Source: an uncultured Lachnospiraceae bacterium
Lineage (GTDB): Bacteria > Bacillota > Clostridia > Lachnospirales > Lachnospiraceae
Assembly (NCBI GenBank): GCA_947630695.1
Contig: CANRIM010000009.1
Span: forward strand, 1 to 64,000
Length of the DNA stretch: 64,000 nt
Direction: 5' to 3'
The translations under genes were made by a program, and so were the position numbers. The notes under the pieces are model-generated. The model worked only from the letters and a program-made list of their open reading frames with translations. It was not told the DNA's origin and did not search any database. This document shows, one piece after another, positions 8,890-18,386 of this stretch (position 1 is the first letter of the stretch; every line of letters starts with the position of its first letter).

Positions 8890-11800
8890 ATGAGCAGATC
8901 TATGAAAACCATGGATGGTAATCATGCAGCGGCCCATGCGTCCTACGCATACACCGACGTTGCAGCGATTTACCCCATCACCCCTTCATCTGTTATGGCT
9001 GAGGCAACAGATGAGTGGGCAACCCAGGGCCGTAAAAACATTTTCGGGCATACCGTACAGGTAACGGAAATGCAGTCCGAAGCCGGTGCTGCCGGTACGG
9101 TACACGGTTCCCTCGCCGCAGGTGCATTGACCACCACTTATACGGCGTCTCAGGGCTTGCTTCTGATGATCCCCAATCTTTACAAGATCGCCGGCGAACA
9201 GCTTCCGGGCGTATTTAACGTTTCCGCCCGTGCACTGGCCAGCCATGCGCTTTCCATTTTTGGAGATCATTCCGATGTTTACGCATGCCGTCAGACAGGC
9301 GCTGCAATGCTCTGCGAATCCAGTGTACAGGAAGTTATGGACCTGACGCCGGTTGCGCACTGCGCTGCCATCAAAGGCCGTCTTCCTTTCATCAACTTCT
9401 TTGACGGATTCCGTACTTCCCATGAAATCCAGAAAATCGAGACATGGGATTATGAGGATCTCAAAGACATGGTGGATATGGATGCCATCGACGCATTCAG
9501 AAAAAATGCTTTAAATCCGAATCATCCCGTACAGCGCGGTTCCGCACAGAACCCGGATATCTTCTTCCAGGCAAGAGAAGCCTGCAACAGCTTCTATGAT
9601 GAAATGCCTGCCATCGTACAGGAATACATGGATAAAGTAAACGCCAAGATCGGTACCGATTACAGACTGTTCAACTACATCGGCGCACCCGATGCGGAAC
9701 ATGTCATCGTAGCAATGGGTTCCGTATGTGATACCATTGACGAGACCATTCAGTACATGGTATCCGAAGGCGAAAAAGTCGGCCTTGTCAAGGTTCGTCT
9801 GTACAGACCCTTCAGCGTTGACGCTTTTGTAAAAGAACTCCCGAAAACTGTAAAACAGATCAGCGTTCTTGACAGAACCAAAGAGCCCGGCGCTATCGGC
9901 GAGCCTCTCTGGCTGGATGTTGTTGCAGCTCTGAAGGATTCCGAATTTGCAAATATTCCGGTCTTCTCCGGACGTTACGGACTTGGTTCCAAGGATACCA
10001 CGCCCGGACAGATCATCGCTGTTTACAGAAATACCGAAAAGAAGAACTTTACTATCGGTATCGTGGATGATGTGACCAATCTTTCTCTGGAAGTGAAGGA
10101 AGATCCCATTACCACGCCGGAAGGCACCATCTGCTGCAAGTTCTGGGGACTGGGCGCGGACGGTACCGTCGGAGCAAACAAAAACTCCATCAAGATCATC
10201 GGCGACAATACGGACATGTATGCGCAGGCATATTTCGATTATGATTCCAAGAAATCCGGCGGCGTGACCATGAGCCACCTGCGTTTTGGCAAGAAGCCAA
10301 TTAAGTCCACTTACCTGATTCATAAGGCAAACTTCGTAGCCTGCCACAATCCTTCCTATGTTGACAAATACAACATGGTACAGGAGCTGGTTGACGGCGG
10401 CACATTCCTGCTGAACTGTGCATGGGATATGCAGGGACTGGAAGAGCATCTGCCCGGACAGGTCAAAGCATTTATCGCAAATCACAACATTAAATTCTAT
10501 ACCATCGACGGCGTGAAGATCGGTATCGAGACCGGCATGGGTCCCACCCGTATCAACACGATCCTGCAGTCCGCATTCTTCAAGCTGGCAAATATCATTC
10601 CGGAAGACCGTGCCAACGAGCTGATGAAAGCTGCTGCAAAGGCCACCTACGGACGTAAGGGCGATGATGTCGTAGCCAAGAACTGGGCAGCCATTGACGA
10701 AGGTGCAAAGCAGGTGGTTGAAATTCAGGTTCCGGAAAGCTGGAAGAACGCAGCGGATGAAGGCCTGACTCTGACCCATGCGGAAAAAGGTGATAAAGAA
10801 GTCATCGATTTCGTCAACAACATTCAGGCAAAGGTCAGCGCCCAGGAAGGCAATTCTCTTCCGGTTTCCGCCTTCAAGCCGTATGTTGACGGTACAACAC
10901 CGCTGGGCACCGCTGCTTATGAGAAGCGTGCCATCGCAGTCAACGTACCGGTATGGAATCCCGAAAACTGTATTCAGTGTAACTTCTGTTCTTATGTATG
11001 TCCGCATGCAGTCATTCGTCCGGTTGCCATGACTGACGAAGAAGCTGCTGCTGCACCTGCACAGATGAAGACATTACCGATGACCGGTATGCCGCAGTAC
11101 AAGTTCGCGGTAACCATTTCCGCATTTGACTGTACAGGCTGCGGTTCCTGTGCAAATGTCTGCCCGGGCAAGAAGGGTGAGAAAGCCCTTGTCATGGAAA
11201 AATTCGCCGCACACGAAGACGAACAGCCGGTATATGATTATGCCGTTGCGCTTCCGAAGAAAGCAGATGTCATCGAAAAATTCAAACCGCTGACCGTAAA
11301 GGGCAGCCAGTTCAAGCAGCCGCTTCTGGAGTTCTCCGGCGCATGCGCAGGCTGCGGCGAAACCCCTTACGCAAAACTGGTAACACAGGTCTGCGGCGAA
11401 AGAATGTACATCGCAAACGCAACCGGATGTTCTTCCATCTGGGGCAACTCCTCTCCTTCTACGCCTTATGCGAAGAATGAAAAGGGACAGGGTCCTGCAT
11501 GGAGCAACTCGCTGTTTGAAGACGCGGCAGAGTTCGGTTACGGTATGCTCCTTGCGCAGAATGCACTGCGTGACGGTCTGAAAGCCAAACTTGAGGCAAT
11601 GTATGAAAATGCCAAAGACGAAGGCAAAGCGGTCATTAAGGAATATCTGGATACCTTCCAGGACGGCGTCGCCAATGCGGCTGCTACCGATAAGCTGATT
11701 GCACATCTGGAATCCTGCGGATGCGCTGCCGGCAAAGAGATCCTGAAAGACAAAGATTTCCTTGCCAAGAAATCCCAGTGGATCTTCGGCGGTGACGGCT

Positions 11801-12432
11801 GGGCTTATGATATCGGCTTCGGCGGTCTGGATCATGTACTTGCCAGCGGTCAGGATATCAACGTCATGGTATTCGATACCGAAGTATATTCCAATACCGG
11901 CGGACAGTCCTCCAAAGCAACACCGGTGGGCGCTACGGCACAGTTTGCTGCAGCCGGCAAGGAAGTGAAGAAGAAAGACCTTGCTTCCATCGCTATGAGC
12001 TACGGTTATGTCTATGTGGCACAGGTTGCCATGGGCGCAAACTACAAGCAGACCATCGACGCCATTGCGGAAGCGGAAAGCTATCCGGGCCCGTCTCTGA
12101 TCATCGCGTATGCGCCTTGTATCAACCACGGTATCAAAGCCGGTATGGCCAAGGCACAGACCGAGGAAAAGAATGCGGTAGAGGCTGGTTACTGGCATCT
12201 GTTCCGTTACAATCCGCTGAAAGCAGCTGCCGGTGAGAATGCATTCACACTGGACAGCAAGGCGCCTACAGCCGATTACAAGGAATTCATCAACGGTGAA
12301 GTCCGCTACAACGCACTGGCCCGCTTCAATCCGGAGCGTGCCGCTAAACTCTTCGACAAGTCGGAGCAGTTTGCGAAAGAGCGTTATGAATATCTGAATA
12401 AGCTGGTCACCCTTTACGGCACTGAAAAATAA
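8890..12432 (+). CDS. nifJ: Pyruvate:ferredoxin (flavodoxin) oxidoreductase
   Basis: 1180 aa single-chain PFOR, full length for the family. It oxidises pyruvate with CoA to acetyl-CoA and CO2 and passes electrons to ferredoxin or flavodoxin. In order: domain I starts with AHASYAYTDVAAIYPITPSS; the bacterial-type ferredoxin domain carries CIQCNFCSYVCPH and CTGCGSCANVCPG, two 4Fe-4S sets; GACAGCGETPYAKL supplies the proximal cluster; the TPP site GDGWAYDIGFGGLDH continues to NTGGQSSKATP. I chose the ATG at 8890 because AAGGAGGAA lies upstream at good spacing; the longer frame back to 8794 overlaps the promoter leader. It is monocistronic, with its own promoter and two terminators, and supplies reduced ferredoxin that the NfnAB enzyme nearby can use. 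Confidence 0.97.
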   Translation: MSRSMKTMDGNHAAAHASYAYTDVAAIYPITPSSVMAEATDEWATQGRKNIFGHTVQVTEMQSEAGAAGTVHGSLAAGALTTTYTASQGLLLMIPNLYKIAGEQLPGVFNVSARALASHALSIFGDHSDVYACRQTGAAMLCESSVQEVMDLTPVAHCAAIKGRLPFINFFDGFRTSHEIQKIETWDYEDLKDMVDMDAIDAFRKNALNPNHPVQRGSAQNPDIFFQAREACNSFYDEMPAIVQEYMDKVNAKIGTDYRLFNYIGAPDAEHVIVAMGSVCDTIDETIQYMVSEGEKVGLVKVRLYRPFSVDAFVKELPKTVKQISVLDRTKEPGAIGEPLWLDVVAALKDSEFANIPVFSGRYGLGSKDTTPGQIIAVYRNTEKKNFTIGIVDDVTNLSLEVKEDPITTPEGTICCKFWGLGADGTVGANKNSIKIIGDNTDMYAQAYFDYDSKKSGGVTMSHLRFGKKPIKSTYLIHKANFVACHNPSYVDKYNMVQELVDGGTFLLNCAWDMQGLEEHLPGQVKAFIANHNIKFYTIDGVKIGIETGMGPTRINTILQSAFFKLANIIPEDRANELMKAAAKATYGRKGDDVVAKNWAAIDEGAKQVVEIQVPESWKNAADEGLTLTHAEKGDKEVIDFVNNIQAKVSAQEGNSLPVSAFKPYVDGTTPLGTAAYEKRAIAVNVPVWNPENCIQCNFCSYVCPHAVIRPVAMTDEEAAAAPAQMKTLPMTGMPQYKFAVTISAFDCTGCGSCANVCPGKKGEKALVMEKFAAHEDEQPVYDYAVALPKKADVIEKFKPLTVKGSQFKQPLLEFSGACAGCGETPYAKLVTQVCGERMYIANATGCSSIWGNSSPSTPYAKNEKGQGPAWSNSLFEDAAEFGYGMLLAQNALRDGLKAKLEAMYENAKDEGKAVIKEYLDTFQDGVANAAATDKLIAHLESCGCAAGKEILKDKDFLAKKSQWIFGGDGWAYDIGFGGLDHVLASGQDINVMVFDTEVYSNTGGQSSKATPVGATAQFAAAGKEVKKKDLASIAMSYGYVYVAQVAMGANYKQTIDAIAEAESYPGPSLIIAYAPCINHGIKAGMAKAQTEEKNAVEAGYWHLFRYNPLKAAAGENAFTLDSKAPTADYKEFINGEVRYNALARFNPERAAKLFDKSEQFAKERYEYLNKLVTLYGTEK

Positions 12433-12471
12433 TCTGCCACGGGACTGTACCTGCAATATCGGATGACATAC

Positions 12472-12507
12472 AAAGGGAGATCTCCTGCAACAGGGGATCT
12501 CCTTTTT
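12472..12507 (+). terminator. Rho-independent terminator after nifJ
   Basis: Arms around AAAGGGAGATC and GATCTCCTTT enclose a short loop and run into TTTTT on the plus strand, 40 bases after the nifJ stop. Confidence 0.85.
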
Positions 12508-12512
12508 CCATG

Positions 12513-12551
12513 AAAAAAACTCCGGTGTCACAGCGACGTCCGGAGTTTTTC
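12513..12551. terminator. Bidirectional terminator between nifJ and ung
   Basis: AAAAACTCCGG (12515-12525) pairs perfectly with CCGGAGTTTTT (12540-12550). Both strands end in a T-run, so it can stop nifJ read-through and also end the minus-strand ung transcript. Confidence 0.85.
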
Positions 12552-12564
12552 TATTCTTATGAAT

Positions 12565-13239
12565 TTATATATTTTCAATCTGCCAGTCAATGGGCGTCAT
12601 GCCGTGTTCTTTCAAAAACGCGTTGCACTTGCTGAAATGCCCGCAGCCGAAAAAGCCTCTGCTGGCTGACAAAGGGCTGGGATGGGGCGCCGTCAGTACA
12701 TAATGGCGGCTGCGATCTACCTTTGCCGCCTTTTGAATGGCAGCATTGCCCCAGAGCATAAAGACCACCGGCCGGTCCAGTCCGTTCACAATATCCACCG
12801 CGGCATCCGTAAACGCTTCCCACCCGATATTTTTATGGGAAAATGCAGCATGTGCCCGTACCGTCAGTACGGAATTCAGCAGAAGCACGCCCTGTTTCGC
12901 CCATTTTAACAGATAGCCGTTGTTGGGAATATAACAGCCCAGATCGTCGTGCAGTTCCTTGTAAATATTTACCAGACTGGGCGGAATCTGTACGCCCTGC
13001 TGTACCGAAAAGCAAAGCCCGTGGGCCTGTCCCGGCTCATGATACGGATCCTGTCCCAGAATCACCACCTTTACAGCAGACAAAGGCGTATAATGAAATG
13101 CATTGAAAATATCGTTGGCCGGTGGATAAACCGTATATTTACGATATTCATCATTGACGGTCAGATACAGTTTTTTGTAATAGTCCTTTGCAAACTCAGC
13201 TTTCAGCGGCTCCAGCCAGTCATTCGTGATTGCTGCCAT
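12565..13239 (-). CDS. ung: Uracil-DNA glycosylase, family 1
   Basis: 224 aa. It removes uracil from DNA in base-excision repair. The water-activating loop [18 protein letters not shown], with its catalytic Asp, and the Leu-loop [18 protein letters not shown] are intact, as is [14 protein letters not shown] in the middle. The start is placed at the ATG giving [12 protein letters not shown], with AGGGAGA upstream; a longer frame would intrude further into the kinase gene. It overlaps the 3' end of the sensor kinase gene by 20 bases, so it is likely translated from the same mRNA although the functions are unrelated. Confidence 0.96.
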   Translation of the reverse strand: MAAITNDWLEPLKAEFAKDYYKKLYLTVNDEYRKYTVYPPANDIFNAFHYTPLSAVKVVILGQDPYHEPGQAHGLCFSVQQGVQIPPSLVNIYKELHDDLGCYIPNNGYLLKWAKQGVLLLNSVLTVRAHAAFSHKNIGWEAFTDAAVDIVNGLDRPVVFMLWGNAAIQKAAKVDRSRHYVLTAPHPSPLSASRGFFGCGHFSKCNAFLKEHGMTPIDWQIENI

Positions 13240-14776
13240 CGGTTTCTCCCTGTTGTTCGTTTTTGATTTTTGCATCCAGTGTAAACCAGAATTCTACGCC
13301 GTTGTCATAATTCTTGACGCCGCACTCCTGTCCGAGAGAAGTAATAATCGCCTTTACAATGGACAGGCCGATGCCCGTACCGCCGTAATCCCTGCTGTGG
13401 GCCTTGTCCACTTTATAAAACTTCTGCCAGATATTGTCCAGCTCCTCCTCCGGAATCGGATAGCCGGTATTAAAGACGGAAATATAAATATCCTTTTCCC
13501 GTTTGTACGCCCGGACATCGATTTTGTTTTCCCCGGTCACATGGTTGATTGCATTGCTTAAATAATTGGTTACAATCTGCTGGATTTCAAATTCATTGCC
13601 CCAAACGAAAATATGGGGCTCATAATGCCGGATAATCTGCGCCTCTTTCTGCTCGGCCAGCAGCGTAACCGAGGTAATAACATTATCCAATAATTCAGAC
13701 AGATCCACCCGTTCCATGGTGGTGGTGCTGCTGTCGCCAAATTCAATTTTATTCAGCGTCAGAAGCTTGCGCACAAGAATATTCATCTTCTGCGCTTCAT
13801 CCATAATGACGTCGCAGTAAAAATTCTTGCTTTCCTCATCGTCATTGACACATTCCTTCAAGCCCTCTGCATAACCCTGAATTAAAGCAATCGGGGTCTT
13901 GAGCTCATGGGATACATTGGAAAGAAAGTCCTTGCGTACTTCATCGATCTTGGTTTTCTTTTCGACTTCAATCTGCAGTTCCCGGTTGGCGGTTTTCAAT
14001 TCGCCGATGGCCTTTTCCAGGGTTTCCGACAGAAAATTCATATGATCGCCGAGAATGCCGATTTCCGTATCGTCCTCGCCATCATATCTGGCGTCAAAAT
14101 CCAGCGCCGCCATTTTATCGGAAATTTCCACCAGCCGGCGGATCGGCGACGTGATCCGGTCGGATATCACCCAGGCCATAAATCCGCTGAACAGTATCAA
14201 CACGATGCCGATAAAAGCCAGAAACCGGTTGGTAATCGATGCGGTCTGCTTAAAGCTCTGCATCGGCGAACGCATGACCAGAAAATAATTGGAAGTCAGC
14301 ACAGCGCCCAGCTGAATGTAGTTTTTGCTGAACCGCACATCCGTGGTCTTGACGATAGTATATGTCTTTCCTTCCTCCAATACCTCAGTATTTTTGGTGG
14401 TGCTGCCGTAGGTATCGCCATACATGTCATAGATGGCTTCCCGCACCTGCAGCAGAGAGACGAACTGTTCATTCTCCGTGGAAATAACGATATTCATGCC
14501 GTCGTCCAAAACAAAAAGAGAAATATTCTCCTCATCCGTCAGTTCCTTGATACGGTTCTGAAAATCCGGGTTCTGAATCGTTCTTTCCTCCAACGCCGTG
14601 GTAATCATTGTGTAAATGCCTTTAATGGCATTGACTTTGTTGATCTGATAATATTTATCCAGAAAAATATTATTGATCATCCAGCAGACCAGTATCGTGA
14701 ATGTCAGCAGTCCGACACAGAGAATCGCAAATTTGTATTTGATTGATCTTCGTTTTTTGATTCTGCCGTTTAACAT
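13220..14776 (-). CDS. Membrane sensor histidine kinase
   Basis: 518 aa. Two membrane segments (about 16-35 and 184-205) flank an extracytoplasmic sensor of about 150 residues. HAMP (about 206-258) and a coiled coil follow. HisKA carries [19 protein letters not shown] with phospho-acceptor His290. HATPase_c shows NYLSNAINH (N-box), [12 protein letters not shown] and [11 protein letters not shown] (G-box). It is separated by only 6 bases from its cognate response regulator upstream. The signal is unknown: the sensor region has no domain I recognise. Architecture is that of PhoR/VicK-like kinases of Gram-positives. Confidence 0.93.
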   Translation of the reverse strand: MLNGRIKKRRSIKYKFAILCVGLLTFTILVCWMINNIFLDKYYQINKVNAIKGIYTMITTALEERTIQNPDFQNRIKELTDEENISLFVLDDGMNIVISTENEQFVSLLQVREAIYDMYGDTYGSTTKNTEVLEEGKTYTIVKTTDVRFSKNYIQLGAVLTSNYFLVMRSPMQSFKQTASITNRFLAFIGIVLILFSGFMAWVISDRITSPIRRLVEISDKMAALDFDARYDGEDDTEIGILGDHMNFLSETLEKAIGELKTANRELQIEVEKKTKIDEVRKDFLSNVSHELKTPIALIQGYAEGLKECVNDDEESKNFYCDVIMDEAQKMNILVRKLLTLNKIEFGDSSTTTMERVDLSELLDNVITSVTLLAEQKEAQIIRHYEPHIFVWGNEFEIQQIVTNYLSNAINHVTGENKIDVRAYKREKDIYISVFNTGYPIPEEELDNIWQKFYKVDKAHSRDYGGTGIGLSIVKAIITSLGQECGVKNYDNGVEFWFTLDAKIKNEQQGETDGSNHE

Positions 14777-14782
14777 AGTCGT

Positions 14783-15460
14783 TTATCCGATATCAAATTT
14801 ATAACCCATTCCCCAGATGGTATGAATATATTCGCCCTTCTCTCCCATCTTGGCCCGCAGTTTTTTCACATGGGTGTCAATGGTTCTGGCGTCTCCGAAG
14901 TAATCATAGTTCCAGACATTATTCAATATCTTTTCTCTGGAAAGGGCGATGCCTTTGTTCTCCGCAAAGTACGTCAAAAGCTCAAACTCTTTGAAACTCA
15001 AGTCCAGTTCTCTGCCGTCTACTTTGACGATATGGGCCGCCTTGTCGATCTCTACGCCGCCGACGGAAATCACATCGTCGTTTCCGATCAGGTTGCTTCT
15101 GCGCAGAATCGCATCCACCCGTGCTACGAGAATTTTCGGACTGAAGGGTTTGGAAATGTATTCGTCCACGCCAAGTTCAAAGCCGGTGAGTTCATCCCGT
15201 TCCTCCGATTTGGCCGTCAGCATGATAATCGGAATATCACTCAGCGAACGGATTTCCTTACAGACTTCCCAGCCGTTCATTTTCGGCATCATGACATCAA
15301 GAATCACAAGGGATATTTTGGAATCACTGTAGAATACCCGAACCGCTTCTTCACCGTCCGCCGCTTCCACGACTTCATAATCCTTCTTAATCAGGAAATC
15401 TTTGACCAGCTTTCTCATACGGCATTCGTCGTCAACCACCAGGATTTTCACTTTATCCAT
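14783..15460 (-). CDS. OmpR/PhoB-family response regulator
   Basis: 225 aa. The receiver domain has acidic pocket Asp10/Asp11, phospho-acceptor Asp55 (LVILDVMMPKMNG) and a K in the SKPF motif. The C-terminal winged helix carries LSFKEFELLTYFAENKG and DARTIDTHVKKLRAKMG. The start at 15460 is set by GGAAGGTGG 5-6 bases upstream; the upstream in-frame codon is GTG within the ribosome site. It precedes the histidine kinase by 6 bases and is surely its partner. Regulated genes cannot be inferred. Confidence 0.95.
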   Translation of the reverse strand: MDKVKILVVDDECRMRKLVKDFLIKKDYEVVEAADGEEAVRVFYSDSKISLVILDVMMPKMNGWEVCKEIRSLSDIPIIMLTAKSEERDELTGFELGVDEYISKPFSPKILVARVDAILRRSNLIGNDDVISVGGVEIDKAAHIVKVDGRELDLSFKEFELLTYFAENKGIALSREKILNNVWNYDYFGDARTIDTHVKKLRAKMGEKGEYIHTIWGMGYKFDIG

Positions 15461-15499
15461 ATGCTCCACCTTCCCGTCTGTAATTTAACAGTAACTTTA

Positions 15500-16963
15500 T
15501 CAGTTTTGTATGTTGAAAATGTGAAAATAGGGTACGGAAATTGAATCAATCCCCGTCTGCAGCAATTTTTCCGTATACTTCGGATCCGAGGCGATTTCTC
15601 CGCAGATACAAACCGATATTCCGTGCTGTTTTGCTGCCTGGCAGACATGGGCAATATAGGAAAACATTTGATCCATCGAACTTTCCGATGCCCTCCGATA
15701 ACTTATTCTTTCACTGCCGCTGATACTGCAGATCAGATCATTCGTGCCGACACTGATAAATGCGCTTTCGGAAATGATTTCTTCTAAAGTTTCATCCGCC
15801 ATCCGCGTTTCAATCATCGCACCCACAGGAACATCCAGCGGTGCAAGCAATGTTCGAACCGCGATGATCTGTTTTGCATTCTGCACAAAGGGAAGCAGAA
15901 GCCGCAGCGCATTAAACGGACTGCAGGCTTTCACCGCATCGATCTGCTGCTTTAAAATCCGTTCTTCCGACAAAAGAAATCCGATACCGTTTTCCGAAGC
16001 CGGATTGCTCAGGTAAGCAGGCAGTTTGTCCCTGCCGAAATCCGGCAGCCGGTAATCGAAAATATTACCGGCAAAATGTCGGGTCAGCCCCTGCAGATAC
16101 AGAAAAACCTCCCTGTCATCAGGAAGTTTTTCTTTTTGCAGATAAAAATATTCGCTTCGATACAAACCGATATTCCGGCCGGATTTGCTGATTTTTTCAA
16201 GTTCCTCCGGACAGCCGGCATTTCCCCGGACTTCAATGGGAAAATCCCTGAAATCGGCAGATTTTCGCCTGATACGGGTATTGATTTCCAGCAGACGGGC
16301 ATAGTCCGGATGATCCGTGATGCAGCCGTTTTCCCCGTCAACGATCAAAGGGGTTCCGTCCGGCAAATCAAAGCCGAAAACAGACATCATCGGTATCTGC
16401 GCAGTCCGGGCAATAATTGCACTGTGGGACAGATCTGAATTATCCCGGCACAGCACAGCGCTGACTTTCGTCTCTTCCAGAAGCTTCAAAAGAACAGAAG
16501 GCAGCACATCATCCGCATACAAAACCACGGGTGCTTTGTACTTTTCCTGTTTGTTTCCGGCACTTGCCGCGTCCAGCATCTGGTATGTGATATCCATGAT
16601 ATCCTCTGCAATGTGCACCAGATCCGGATCCTTTCCCTGGAGAAAAGGAAGAGCCTTTTCCTTTCCGTTTTCCAGAATGGCGTTTCCAAGCGTCATGCCG
16701 TCTGCGATTCGTTTTCTGATGCCGCTGATAAAATTTTCATCCTGCAGCAGCGTCTGATGTGCGTCAAAAATCATGGACTCCGTTTCGCTGAGATGCTGAC
16801 TGTTTGCACAGGTCAGTTCCAGATCTTTCCGCACCGTTGCAACGACCTGATCTAAAGATATTGCCTGCGGCAGCACTTTCGGATCCGTACACTGATATCT
16901 GTACAGATATCCGAAGCCGACGCCATCGGACAAAACCTTTCCCTCCAAAATTCCTTCCCCCAT
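15500..16963 (-). CDS. PtsI-like PEP-utilising enzyme (divergent PTS enzyme I paralogue)
   Basis: 487 aa, against about 570 for normal PTS enzyme I. The phosphohistidine domain has DLSHSAIIARTAQIP with His180, and the PEP-binding TIM barrel has NIGLYRSEYFY, YRLPDFGRDKLPAYL, ISVGTNDL and CICGEIASDP, so the PEP-site Arg and catalytic Cys equivalents are kept. The segments match EI, but the HPr-binding part and several loops are short and the glycine-rich GGR before the active His is lost. It follows nfnB by 7 bases with no HPr gene nearby. It may phosphorylate an HPr-like partner in a regulatory branch rather than drive sugar uptake; that is inference. Confidence 0.75.
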   Translation of the reverse strand: MGEGILEGKVLSDGVGFGYLYRYQCTDPKVLPQAISLDQVVATVRKDLELTCANSQHLSETESMIFDAHQTLLQDENFISGIRKRIADGMTLGNAILENGKEKALPFLQGKDPDLVHIAEDIMDITYQMLDAASAGNKQEKYKAPVVLYADDVLPSVLLKLLEETKVSAVLCRDNSDLSHSAIIARTAQIPMMSVFGFDLPDGTPLIVDGENGCITDHPDYARLLEINTRIRRKSADFRDFPIEVRGNAGCPEELEKISKSGRNIGLYRSEYFYLQKEKLPDDREVFLYLQGLTRHFAGNIFDYRLPDFGRDKLPAYLSNPASENGIGFLLSEERILKQQIDAVKACSPFNALRLLLPFVQNAKQIIAVRTLLAPLDVPVGAMIETRMADETLEEIISESAFISVGTNDLICSISGSERISYRRASESSMDQMFSYIAHVCQAAKQHGISVCICGEIASDPKYTEKLLQTGIDSISVPYFHIFNIQN

Positions 16964-16970
16964 TCAAGTT

Positions 16971-18386
16971 TTATTTTCCGGTCAGATACGCATCAATTGC
17001 CTTTGCCGCCGTCTTTCCCGCCCCCATTGCGGAAATGACCGTGGCCGCGCCTGTGACGGCGTCTCCGCCGGCATATACGGCTTCTCTGGATGTCAGCCCG
17101 TCTTCATTGACGATGATACCGCCCCGGCGGTTGACCTCCAATCCTTCTGTCGTATTTTTAATCAGCGGATTCGGCGATGTCCCGATGGACATAATTACCG
17201 TATCGACTTCCATTTCAAATTCGGAACCCGGAATCGGGATCGGCCGGCGTCTCCCCTTTTCGTCGGGCTCACCCAGTTCCATTTTGATGCAGCGCATGCC
17301 TTTGACAAATCCGTTTTTCGGATCTCTCGGGTCTTCCGGATTCTGATAACCTAAAATTTCCACCGGATTGTTCAGAAGCAGGAAACGGATGCCTTCTTCC
17401 TGCGCATGCTCCACTTCTTCTTTTCGGGCCGGCAGCTCTTCCATGGAACGCCGGTATACGATGGAAACCTCCTCTGCCCCCAGACGCAGCGCGGTTCTCG
17501 CCGCATCCATGGCCACGTTGCCGCCGCCGACCACCGCGACTTTACCGCCTTTCATGATGGGCGTGTCGGGATGTTCCCGGTAGGCTTTCATCAGATTGCT
17601 GCGGGTCAGAAATTCATTTGCGGAGTATACGCCTTTGAGGCTTTCTCCCGGAATCCCCATAAACCCGGGCAACCCTGCGCCGGAGCCGATAAACACGGCT
17701 TCGTAGCCCATTTCAAACAGCTCGTCCACGGTAATGGTCTTTCCTACTACAATATTGGTTTCAACGGAAACGCCCAGGCTTTTCAGCGTATCGACTTCCT
17801 TGGATACAATGGCTTTCGGCAGACGAAATTCCGGAATACCGTATACCAGTACGCCGCCTGCCGTATGCAGTGCTTCATACACCGTCACTTCATATCCCTT
17901 TTTGGCCAGATCGCCTGCACAGGTCAGTCCGGAAGGGCCGGAACCGACAATGGCCACCTTGTGCCCGTTGGAGGCCGGCCGCTTTGCAGCTTCCTCTGCA
18001 TGGGCATTGTGCCAGTCTGCGGCAAAACGCTCCAGTCTTCCGATGCCCACCGGCTCAAAACGTATTCCTAAAGTACATTTGCATTCACACTGGGTTTCCT
18101 GGGGGCAGACACGTCCGCATACCGCCGGCAGGGACGAGGTTTTTGTAATGATCTGATAAGCCCCTTCAAAATCTTCCTCTTTCATCCGTGCGATAAAGGC
18201 GGGAATGTCAATATTTACCGGACAGCCTTCCACACAGGGCTTGTTTTTACAGTTTAAACAACGCTTCGCTTCTTCCACGGCGACTTCTTTCGTATAACCC
18301 AGCGCCACCTCCTGAAAATTGCGGGCGCGCACTTCCGGCGCCTGGGTCGGCATTTCATGTTTTTTCGGATTCACAGGCATAATCAA
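16971..18386 (-). CDS. nfnB: NfnB / GltA-like NADPH-binding flavoprotein subunit
   Basis: 471 aa, the glutamate-synthase-small-subunit family. The N-terminal Fe-S part has CLNCKNKPCVEGCPV and CGRVCPQETQCECKC for two 4Fe-4S clusters. Two dinucleotide folds follow: VAIVGSGPSGLTCAGDLA for FAD and VAVVGGGNVAMDAARTAL for NADPH, then a C-terminal YAGGDAVTGAATVI block. Standing alone such a protein is often annotated as homotetrameric glutamate synthase, but the partner gene overlapping it by 4 bases is the NfnA type. So the pair is best read as the electron-bifurcating NADH-dependent reduced ferredoxin:NADP+ oxidoreductase, which makes NADPH from ferredoxin produced by PFOR. Confidence 0.88.
   Translation of the reverse strand: MIMPVNPKKHEMPTQAPEVRARNFQEVALGYTKEVAVEEAKRCLNCKNKPCVEGCPVNIDIPAFIARMKEEDFEGAYQIITKTSSLPAVCGRVCPQETQCECKCTLGIRFEPVGIGRLERFAADWHNAHAEEAAKRPASNGHKVAIVGSGPSGLTCAGDLAKKGYEVTVYEALHTAGGVLVYGIPEFRLPKAIVSKEVDTLKSLGVSVETNIVVGKTITVDELFEMGYEAVFIGSGAGLPGFMGIPGESLKGVYSANEFLTRSNLMKAYREHPDTPIMKGGKVAVVGGGNVAMDAARTALRLGAEEVSIVYRRSMEELPARKEEVEHAQEEGIRFLLLNNPVEILGYQNPEDPRDPKNGFVKGMRCIKMELGEPDEKGRRRPIPIPGSEFEMEVDTVIMSIGTSPNPLIKNTTEGLEVNRRGGIIVNEDGLTSREAVYAGGDAVTGAATVISAMGAGKTAAKAIDAYLTGK

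Noticed and set aside
9511..11007. Long open frame (498 codons) antisense to nifJ
   Set aside because: It mirrors the strongly coding nifJ sequence, gives low-complexity Cys-rich protein and has no ribosome site; typical shadow of GC-skewed codons.
11074..12531. Second long antisense frame (485 codons) over nifJ and its terminator
   Set aside because: Same reason; it also runs through both terminators.
16971..18386. Reading this gene as a stand-alone glutamate synthase (GltA)
   Set aside because: The overlapping nfnA-type partner and PFOR nearby fit the Nfn transhydrogenase better; no large glutamate synthase subunit is present.
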